Source of the DNA: an uncultured Lachnospiraceae bacterium
GTDB taxonomy: Bacteria > Bacillota > Clostridia > Lachnospirales > Lachnospiraceae
Length of the DNA: 7,830 nucleotides
Reading direction: 5' to 3'
NCBI GenBank assembly: GCA_937915975.1
Contig: CALGGL010000361.1
Coordinates: 1-7,830 of the forward strand
How positions within the stretch are numbered: position 1 is the stretch's first letter; every line of letters starts with the position of its first letter. The translations under genes and the position numbers were made by a program. The notes under the pieces are model-generated. The model was not told where the DNA came from and searched no databases. It saw nothing but the letters and a program-made list of their open reading frames with translations. Below are positions 1 to 5,147 of the stretch, piece after piece.

Positions 1-294
1 CGGCGTTCCGGCATCTGTGATCAGCGCAATGTTTTTCCCTTTCAGCAATTCATCCGCAAGCCACCCAGCCTTTTCGATCCGGTTATATTCATGGTAACTG
101 GTCATCGGCGTATCGATCTGAAAATGTGTCAAAAGCTTCGCGGAATCTCTGGTATCTTCTGCTGCGATCAGATCTGCTTCCTTTAAAATCCGCAGCACAC
201 GAATCGTGATATCCTCCAGATTCCCGATCGGTGTCGCACACAGATACAACGTACCAGGCCCTGCCTTTGTGTTTGTCTCTTCTGTATGATCCAT
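1..294 (-). CDS. rsmI: RsmI, 16S rRNA (cytidine-1402-2'-O)-methyltransferase, N-terminal part (cut by window edge)
   Basis: RsmI (YabC/YraL family) uses S-adenosylmethionine to 2'-O-methylate C1402 in the decoding centre of 16S rRNA, acting in the cytoplasm. I translated the 98 visible codons from the ATG at 294-292; they run off the left edge with no stop. The family signatures are clear: GTLYLCATPIGNLEDIT near residues 14-28, the AAEDTR motif around 44-49, and an LITDAGTP segment at the edge, the start of the SAM-binding GTPGISDP region. Family members are usually about 275-290 aa, so roughly two thirds is missing. The gene starts 3 nt after the trmN6 stop, in the same reading frame, and has no good Shine-Dalgarno close to the ATG, so translational coupling is likely. 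Two of its four visible arginine codons are CGG and no isoleucine is ATA, unlike the genes from 1109 to 4359. Confidence 0.95.
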   Translation of the reverse strand, partial: MDHTEETNTKAGPGTLYLCATPIGNLEDITIRVLRILKEADLIAAEDTRDSAKLLTHFQIDTPMTSYHEYNRIEKAGWLADELLKGKNIALITDAGTP

Positions 295-297
295 ATT

Positions 298-1035
298 TTA
301 AAACCCGTGTCTGATCTTCATTTCCTGCGTATAGCTTCCATCCGACTCATATATGATGAGCGGATTTTCTATCGTCATTCCGCTTTTCCCTCCGCGAAGT
401 CCTTCGATGAGGATAAGCGTCGGCTCTCTGTCAACATACGGATGTACAAACCGCATCCGCTTTGGCTCAAGGCCGGCCGCGTGCATCTTAGAGAGGATCT
501 CTGACATCCGAAACGGCCGATGAACCATGTAGAATCGTCCATGGTGCGGGAGAATCCTTGCGCTTTCCCGCAGGATGTCTTCTAAGCTGCAAAGCACTTC
601 ATGCCTTGCGATCGTTTTTGCATCGGACTGGTTCGTCAATCCATGTTCCTGAATCATATACGGCGGATTGACCGTGATCACGGAAAAAGAAGATGCCCCG
701 AACCGCTTCGAAGCATCGCAGATATCGCCGGTTATGATATCTATCCTGTCTTCCAGATGATTCAGCAAAACACTCCGCCTTGCCATATCCGCACTGACTT
801 CCTGAATCTCAAGTCCCGTAAAATGTTCCGCCTTTTCTCTTGCCTCCATAAGAATAGGTATCACACCTGTTCCGGTTCCGAGATCTATGGCATGAGCTTT
901 CCTCTTACCGGTGGCAAAATCCGCCAGCAAAACCGCATCCATACCAAAGCAAAACAAATCGGGATTCTGAATTATATAATAACCTTTACATTGAAGGTCA
1001 TCCAATCTTTCATTATCTCTGACTAAATCTTCCAT
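298..1035 (-). CDS. trmN6: TrmN6/YabB-type tRNA1(Val) A37 N6-methyltransferase
   Basis: This 245-aa class I SAM-dependent methyltransferase belongs to the YabB/TrmN6 (YfiC) group, which N6-methylates A37 next to the anticodon of tRNA(Val). The SAM-binding motif I is DLGTGTGVIPIL at residues 51-62, and the catalytic NPPY motif of N6-adenine methyltransferases is at 123-126. An N-terminal segment reading FCFGMDAVLLADF (28-40) is also typical. Length is normal for the family. The ATG at 1035 is preceded by AGGA at 1045-1042, 6 nt from the start. The position between ricT and rsmI matches yabB in Bacillus. Codon use changes along the gene: the first 40 or so codons are AT-rich like ricT, while the last 140 favour CGG, CCG, ACG and ATC. 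Exact tRNA specificity is inferred from the family and was not tested here; a few relatives act on other RNAs. Confidence 0.9.
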   Translation of the reverse strand: MEDLVRDNERLDDLQCKGYYIIQNPDLFCFGMDAVLLADFATGKRKAHAIDLGTGTGVIPILMEAREKAEHFTGLEIQEVSADMARRSVLLNHLEDRIDIITGDICDASKRFGASSFSVITVNPPYMIQEHGLTNQSDAKTIARHEVLCSLEDILRESARILPHHGRFYMVHRPFRMSEILSKMHAAGLEPKRMRFVHPYVDREPTLILIEGLRGGKSGMTIENPLIIYESDGSYTQEMKIRHGF

Positions 1036-1048
1036 AAATAATCCTGCT

Positions 1049-1084
1049 TATTTAAGTAATAAACCACCAATTATTACTTAAATA
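1049..1084. repeat. perfect 14-bp inverted repeat with 8-nt spacer upstream of trmN6
   Basis: The arms are 1049-1062 and 1071-1084 and are exact reverse complements (plus strand tatttaagtaataa and ttattacttaaata). The 8-nt spacer is 1063-1070. The repeat fills most of the 73-bp ricT-trmN6 gap. On the transcribed strand it ends about 4 nt before the trmN6 Shine-Dalgarno AGGA. The arms are almost pure A/T and no T-run follows, so it does not look like a classical terminator. It could be a DNA operator, an mRNA hairpin affecting trmN6 translation or RNA processing, or a footprint of a recombination event. Confidence 0.8.
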
Positions 1085-1108
1085 TCATAAATCAAATCAT
1101 CAAAAGGC

Positions 1109-2020
1109 TTAATCATCATCAAGCTTTGAGCCTACCTCTTTGGCCTCAAGAGCCTCTAACGCCTTAAGTTCTGCATCATTAACCTGATTATCATTCTTTC
1201 TTCTCTTAGGCTTAAACCTTAAGTCATCCACACTGTATTCTTCAATCTCTTTCGAATCATCCTCAAGTGTAACTATAAGCTTAACCTTCTGTCTTAATAC
1301 ACTAACCGAGTGTACCTCACCCTTCTTACCGTCCTTTGTCTTAACTATATCACCCACATTAGGCATACGGTCATTCAAGTATTCATAGGTGTCCTGCTCA
1401 TGCTTAAGACAGCACATAAGTCTTCCGCAGACTCCCGATATCTTGGTAGGATTAAGAGAAAGATTCTGCTCCTTAGCCATCTTGATTGACACAGGAACAA
1501 ACTCCGAAAGATGCTTATGACAACAAAGCTCTCTTCCGCAGATTCCTATTCCGCCGACAATTTTGGTCTCATCTCTTACCCCTATCTGACGAAGCTCGAT
1601 TCTCGTCTTAAACACTGCAGCAAGATCCTTAACAAGCTCTCTGAAATCCACTCTTCCGTCTGCCGTAAAATAAAACAATACCTTATTGTTATCAAAGGTA
1701 TACTCGGCATCGATAAGCTTCATCACAAGCCCGTGTTTTTTTATCTTTTCAAGGCATATATCATATGCCTTTTTGCTTTTTTCCTTATTATCCTCGTGCT
1801 GCTTTGCATCCTTTTCATTGGCTATGCGTATGATAGGCTTAAGCTGTGACGACATCTTTCCCTCGTCAATCTGTCTTCTTCCCAGCACTACCTTACCGTA
1901 TTCAACGCCTCTTGCTGTCTCCACAATTACATACTGACCCGGCTCAACCTCAAATTTTACCGGATCAAAAAAATATATCTTGCCGTTCTCTCTGAATCGA
2001 ACGCCTATTACATCTTTCAT
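1109..2020 (-). CDS. ricT: PSP1-domain protein RicT (YaaT)
   Basis: This 303-aa protein is a PSP1-domain/YaaT homologue. In Bacillus subtilis RicT joins RicA and RicF in a complex carrying iron-sulphur clusters that affects RNase Y-dependent mRNA maturation, biofilm formation and sporulation; that is family knowledge, and the RicA and RicF partners are not in this window. The diagnostic cysteine clusters are present: GICGRELCC (C161, C166, C167) and GVCGRLMCC (C198, C203, C204), each followed by a lysine/histidine stretch. The N-terminal part has the GVEYGKVV signature near 38-45. The C-terminal 35 residues are charged and low in complexity (KPKRRK, then Ala/Glu/Leu-rich). The ATG at 2020 has a GGGAG Shine-Dalgarno about 10 nt upstream. 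The gene lies 74 bp after holB, as in Bacillus, with no yabA following. Arginine is mostly AGA and CGG is absent. Confidence 0.93.
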   Translation of the reverse strand: MKDVIGVRFRENGKIYFFDPVKFEVEPGQYVIVETARGVEYGKVVLGRRQIDEGKMSSQLKPIIRIANEKDAKQHEDNKEKSKKAYDICLEKIKKHGLVMKLIDAEYTFDNNKVLFYFTADGRVDFRELVKDLAAVFKTRIELRQIGVRDETKIVGGIGICGRELCCHKHLSEFVPVSIKMAKEQNLSLNPTKISGVCGRLMCCLKHEQDTYEYLNDRMPNVGDIVKTKDGKKGEVHSVSVLRQKVKLIVTLEDDSKEIEEYSVDDLRFKPKRRKNDNQVNDAELKALEALEAKEVGSKLDDD

Positions 2021-2094
2021 TATATTTTAGCTCCCTGATTATTTATTTACTGTTTTTAATATGAGTCAATGCAGAAAATCACAGATTTCCACGC

Positions 2095-3078
2095 TTACTT
2101 ATCCTTTAATGTAATTAATAGCAATTCCATGGTAACGTCAAAGTTTGCATTTACATCAAGGCGTGTCTTGGCTCTTTCTATTGCATTAATTTTCTCATCT
2201 ATGGTGGTGTAGGATAAAATTCCCGCCTGTTTTTTCAAGGTGGAATATTCCCCCTTAAATAAAAGCTTGTCAATATTGCCCGTAACCTTGAGCATAAGTA
2301 CATCTCTGTACCACATCATCATAAGATCCATATAATCATCCATGGAAAGCTTGAATCTTTCTATATCCGATATCGACTTGGCAAGATCATCCACATCCAT
2401 ATCCGGAATATGAGTCAGCACACTTACAACCGATTCAACTATATGCGCATATTCGTCATTTCCGGCAAGCTTAATTGCCTTACCAAGATTACCCTGTGCA
2501 AAGTCCAGACAGAAGTACGCCTTATCAAGAGTAAGTCCCATCTCATTTGTAAGATAATCCAGAATGTCACGTTCTCTCACCGGCTTGATATTAAGTACGA
2601 TTGAACGTGATACCACTGTTTCCAAAAGCTTCTCTATGTTAGAGGTAAGAAGTATCAAAACTCCGTATTCAGGCGGCTCCTCCATGGTCTTCAAAAGAGC
2701 ATTCTGTGCCTCTGTTGTCATAAGCTCGGATTCTTCGATTATGTATATCTTATATCTGCTCTTATACGGCTTGATATCCATGGTATTAACAACCTGTTCT
2801 CTTATATCATTTACCGATATGACAGATTTTTCATGCGTGACAAATATAATATCAGGGTGATTATCGGTTTCAGCCTGCAGACAGGATTGACATTTTTCGC
2901 ACGGATCAACCTTTCCCTCCTCACATTGAAGGGTTTTTGAAAATGCACGCGCAAGTGCTTTCTTACCGCTTCCAACCTCACCGGTTATGATGTAAGCATG
3001 CGCAACCTTGTCCATCTCGATGCCGCTCTTAAAATGTTTAATTATATCCTCATGACCTACTATATCCCTGAAATTCAT
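2095..3078 (-). CDS. holB: DNA polymerase III subunit delta' (clamp loader)
   Basis: Delta-prime is the stator subunit of the clamp-loader complex (delta, delta', DnaX) that opens and loads the beta sliding clamp during replication. The 327-aa protein shows a RuvB/AAA+ fold signature: VGHEDIIKHF at 7-16, a P-loop-like GEVGSGKK at 33-40, a zinc-binding cysteine set (C52, C60, C63, C66), a Walker B-like IYIIEESE at 111-118, the NALLKTMEEPP segment at 126-136, and sensor 1 LLTSN at 143-147. The SRC motif that supplies the arginine finger reads S-R-S here (157-159): the arginine is kept and the cysteine replaced. The P-loop lacks the final Ser/Thr, common for a subunit that does not hydrolyse ATP. 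The start at 3078 is preceded by GGGGTG. A strong promoter lies about 60 bp upstream. Length is normal. Confidence 0.95.
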   Translation of the reverse strand: MNFRDIVGHEDIIKHFKSGIEMDKVAHAYIITGEVGSGKKALARAFSKTLQCEEGKVDPCEKCQSCLQAETDNHPDIIFVTHEKSVISVNDIREQVVNTMDIKPYKSRYKIYIIEESELMTTEAQNALLKTMEEPPEYGVLILLTSNIEKLLETVVSRSIVLNIKPVRERDILDYLTNEMGLTLDKAYFCLDFAQGNLGKAIKLAGNDEYAHIVESVVSVLTHIPDMDVDDLAKSISDIERFKLSMDDYMDLMMMWYRDVLMLKVTGNIDKLLFKGEYSTLKKQAGILSYTTIDEKINAIERAKTRLDVNANFDVTMELLLITLKDK

Positions 3079-3140
3079 AAGTCACACCCCACTCTCTTTT
3101 TTGTCCTTTATCTCATAAGTATCATTTCACATATATTTTT

Positions 3141-3169
3141 ATTATACTCAATTATGCTTTTCATATCAA
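3141..3169 (-). promoter_or_regulatory. sigma-A-type promoter upstream of holB
   Basis: On the minus strand the -35 box TTGATA (3169-3164) and the exact consensus -10 box TATAAT (3146-3141) are separated by 17 nt. That is one mismatch from the full consensus at ideal spacing. The expected transcription start is near 3134, giving a holB leader of about 55 nt. The 140-bp gap after yaaR is otherwise AT-rich and non-coding. This promoter would let holB-ricT-trmN6-rsmI be expressed separately from tmk-yaaR. The call is by sequence only. Confidence 0.75.
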
Positions 3170-3218
3170 GCCAATATGTTAAACCAAATTAAGCCATTCA
3201 TACTATTAGGAATAATTA

Positions 3219-3662
3219 TCAGGTTGAAATATCAAGAAGTAATCCTCTTATATCATCAATCTTTCCAAGTATGGCAAGATTGTCCTTTTCATCCTTTAAA
3301 AGCTCCTCTGCAAGCTCATCAAGGTTCTTATCCACCTGTCTTACAATACCGTAAACTCTGTGTCTTCCTCTTCTGTCAAGGAAGTTTTCCCTTGAAAACT
3401 CATGTGAACGGGAAACAACCTCATTCATAAATTCCTTGATGGTTGTACGATATTTCTTCATATCCTTGATGTCCATATGCTTCGCAATTCTCGCACCCTG
3501 CTCCTCAATATCCTTCATAAGTGAGCTGAGTTTTTCCTGAAGCTCATTATCCTGAATATTTTTTACGAGAGTAAATCTGAATTCATCATTCGATTTCTCG
3601 TTTGATTTAGGCGCCTCAGCCTGTGTAAGCTGCTGCAACTGGTTTATACGATTGATATCCAT
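3219..3662 (-). CDS. yaaR: YaaR family protein (DUF327)
   Basis: This 147-aa protein of the DUF327/YaaR family has no established molecular function; it is known mainly for its conserved place between tmk and holB in Firmicutes. The sequence is highly charged and predicted mostly helical, with no membrane segment or signal peptide, so it should be cytoplasmic. The recognisable family core is the [22 protein letters not shown] segment at about 94-111, followed by an acidic/leucine-rich helix ([15 protein letters not shown]). The first 30 residues are Gln/Asn/Ser-rich and probably disordered. The ATG at 3662 has a strong Shine-Dalgarno (AAAGGAGAG, about 6 nt away). Arginine codons are AGA, CGT and AGG. 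The DarA (YaaQ) c-di-AMP receptor gene that often precedes yaaR is missing. Confidence 0.88.
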   Translation of the reverse strand: MDINRINQLQQLTQAEAPKSNEKSNDEFRFTLVKNIQDNELQEKLSSLMKDIEEQGARIAKHMDIKDMKKYRTTIKEFMNEVVSRSHEFSRENFLDRRGRHRVYGIVRQVDKNLDELAEELLKDEKDNLAILGKIDDIRGLLLDIST

Positions 3663-3687
3663 ATTTTACTCTCCTTTTTCCCATTCC

Positions 3688-3714
3688 GGATAGACGAGCT
3701 TAATGTATCTATCC
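3688..3714 (-). repeat. 7-bp inverted repeat in the tmk-yaaR gap
   Basis: Minus-strand GGATAGA (3714-3708) and TCTATCC (3694-3688) are exact reverse complements with a 13-nt spacer. The repeat sits in the 76-bp gap between tmk and yaaR, about 8 nt before the AAAGGAGAG ribosome-binding site. No T-run follows, so a terminator is unlikely. An mRNA hairpin that adjusts yaaR expression is possible; chance occurrence cannot be excluded. Confidence 0.4.
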
Positions 3715-3738
3715 TTACATATTGGCAAAATTATATAA

Positions 3739-4359
3739 TTATCTTAATATGTTTTCTATCTTCTCAATTATAAGTCCATGTATATCATCAATAGGCAGTG
3801 TTGCATCTATAGTGTATATGCGGTCGGGTGCAAGCTCCGCCAGCTTACGGTAGCCCTCTGCAACCTTTTCATGAAAATCAAGGGCTTCAAGTTCCATTCG
3901 GTCAAGCTCCTTTTGGTCTTTCTTTCTGCTTATTCCAACCTTCGCAGGAAGGTCAAGGTGTATGGTAAGGTCAGGCATAACCCCTTGTATGGCAAACTCA
4001 TTCATCTTATATACATTTTCTACTCCGAGCCCTCTTGCCATGCCCTGATATACTGCCGAAGAATCCACGAATCTGTCGCTTATAACTGCCTTTCCCCCAT
4101 CTATTGCAGGCTTTATAACCTCGCTTACCAGCTGTGCTCTTGCCGAGGCATATAATAAAGCCTCCGTCATATAGCTCATTTCCGTATATTCTTTATTAAG
4201 TATTATCTCTCTTACTGCCTCACTGATTCTGGTTCCGCCGGGTTCTCTGGTTATGATAATCTCATAGCCCTTATCCGAAAGATACTTCTTCAAAAGCTCT
4301 AACTGTGTGCTTTTTCCGGAACCGTCAGGTCCTTCCATAGATATAAAAATACCACGCAT
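3739..4359 (-). CDS. tmk: thymidylate kinase (dTMP kinase)
   Basis: Tmk phosphorylates dTMP to dTDP with ATP in the cytoplasm, an essential step towards dTTP for DNA synthesis. The 206-aa protein is of normal length and carries all the expected motifs: P-loop EGPDGSGKST at 9-18, the dTMP-binding REPGGT at 38-43, the DRF motif at 95-97 followed by SSAVYQG, and a lid region with R145 and LDRMELE (152-158) leading into FHEKVAEGY. The ATG at 4359 has a GTGAGG Shine-Dalgarno about 8 nt upstream. It is first in the conserved tmk-yaaR-holB-ricT cluster and is preceded by a 143-bp gap with a candidate promoter, so it probably opens its own transcription unit rather than depending on the upstream atpC-linked genes. 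Confidence 0.97.
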   Translation of the reverse strand: MRGIFISMEGPDGSGKSTQLELLKKYLSDKGYEIIITREPGGTRISEAVREIILNKEYTEMSYMTEALLYASARAQLVSEVIKPAIDGGKAVISDRFVDSSAVYQGMARGLGVENVYKMNEFAIQGVMPDLTIHLDLPAKVGISRKKDQKELDRMELEALDFHEKVAEGYRKLAELAPDRIYTIDATLPIDDIHGLIIEKIENILR

Positions 4360-4361
4360 AA

Positions 4362-4382
4362 AATAACCTCACAAAAGTTATT
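4362..4382 (-). repeat. small inverted repeat around the tmk ribosome-binding site
   Basis: Minus-strand AATAAC (4382-4377) and GTTATT (4367-4362) are exact reverse complements with a 9-nt loop that contains most of the tmk Shine-Dalgarno (GTGAGG). In mRNA this would be a weak, AT-rich stem that could partly mask or present the ribosome-binding site. Six pairs in AT-rich DNA can easily arise by chance. Confidence 0.25.
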
Positions 4383-4409
4383 CACCCATCCAAATTATAT
4401 ATCGACACG

Positions 4410-4436
4410 GAAACTATTATATTTAATCATAGTTTC
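4410..4436 (-). repeat. 8-bp inverted repeat in the putative tmk leader
   Basis: Minus-strand GAAACTAT (4436-4429) and ATAGTTTC (4417-4410) are exact reverse complements with an 11-nt AT-rich spacer. It lies just downstream of the predicted transcription start of the tmk promoter. It could be an operator or a 5'-leader hairpin. No run of T follows, so it is not a convincing terminator. Confidence 0.4.
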
Positions 4437-4445
4437 ACTGAATAT

Positions 4446-4454
4446 ACTATACCA
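4446..4454 (-). promoter_or_regulatory. candidate extended -10 promoter for tmk
   Basis: On the minus strand TGG-TATAGT (4454-4446) fits an extended -10 element (TGn plus a TATAAT-like box). No good -35 box stands at 16-18 nt; TTGTGG is present but at 20 nt. Just upstream is a short palindrome, CCATTT-TT-AAATGG. Predicted initiation near 4439 would give a tmk leader of about 80 nt. The 143-bp gap is the only sizeable non-coding stretch between the atpC-linked genes and tmk, which supports a promoter here. Confidence 0.5.
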
Positions 4455-4502
4455 TTTAAAAATGGATTTTACCACAAAATTATAAAACTTTCTTATTCCT
4501 AA

Positions 4503-5114
4503 CTACTTTTCGTTTTTTATCTCCTCTACCAGAGTAAGCCCCCAGCCCAGCCACTGCCACACGGTTTCATTACCCTTATCATCTATAAAGTGCACTCTGT
4601 TTTTTTCATCTATATAAACCTTATGCACTTTAATTCCAAGACCTGAGGACATCCATCTCGGATCCAGTCTGTCGCTTCTTTCACTGTCCCAATTATATAT
4701 AAATATATGCTGTGTCCATTTATTATCCTTGCCCTTATGCCAAAACGGCTTATGTTCGCCAAAGCTTCCCTGCTTCCATACCATCATTACAACGTCCTTT
4801 TCACCGTCATGATCGACATCAAAGTAAAAGTAATCGGAAACAAGCCATTCCTTAGGCGATTCATATAAGATTTCTCCCGTGGCATTATCTTTTATCGTCA
4901 AGACCTTTTTCCTAAGTGTAAAGTCCACCCTTTCATTTCCTATTTCAAAGGTGTCCTTTTGGTTATTCCATGTGATATAATCCGGAAGAAAAAAACCTCT
5001 TTTCCAAAGACAGTAAATAATTATCCCTATTAAAGCAACAATTACAGGCACCGTAACGATGCCTGTAATTACTGCTTTTTTTATCTTTTTTTTCTTTAAT
5101 TCTTTTTCATTCAT
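4503..5114 (-). CDS. single-pass membrane protein with DxDxDG calcium-loop motif, function unknown
   Basis: I do not recognise a named family. The 203-aa protein has a lysine-rich N-terminus (residues 1-13), a hydrophobic segment at about 14-36, then a mostly hydrophilic domain. By the positive-inside rule the N-terminus is cytoplasmic and the C-terminal 165 residues are outside; there is no lipobox. Residues 99-107, DVDHDGEKD, match the DxDxDGxxD calcium-binding loop of FG-GAP/VCBS and dockerin-like proteins, with D99, D101, D103 and D107 as likely ligands. The outer domain is rich in tryptophan (for example VWQWLGWG at 185-192) and aromatic beta-strand patterns. It starts 33 bp after the DUF3160 lipoprotein gene with only a weak Shine-Dalgarno, suggesting co-transcription and a shared surface role. 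The product could be a single-blade beta-propeller-like domain, but this is inference. Confidence 0.8.
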   Translation of the reverse strand: MNEKELKKKKIKKAVITGIVTVPVIVALIGIIIYCLWKRGFFLPDYITWNNQKDTFEIGNERVDFTLRKKVLTIKDNATGEILYESPKEWLVSDYFYFDVDHDGEKDVVMMVWKQGSFGEHKPFWHKGKDNKWTQHIFIYNWDSERSDRLDPRWMSSGLGIKVHKVYIDEKNRVHFIDDKGNETVWQWLGWGLTLVEEIKNEK

Positions 5115-5147
5115 TCTGCAAATTTACCGCTTATTTTATGCTTGATT

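Noticed and set aside
601..1026. Plus-strand open frame of 141 codons opposite trmN6
   Set aside because: It is the antisense shadow of a methyltransferase with clear SAM and NPPY motifs; the product shows no family features.
2041..2069. Possible promoter before ricT (minus-strand TTGACT at 2069-2064)
   Set aside because: The -35 is good but the -10 candidates are only ATAAAT or TAAATA, and the start would fall on the ricT Shine-Dalgarno, removing it.
4455..4502. Terminator after the calcium-loop membrane protein gene
   Set aside because: The only stem is a 6-bp AT-rich palindrome (CCATTT-TT-AAATGG) without a following T-run; it sits in the promoter spacer instead.
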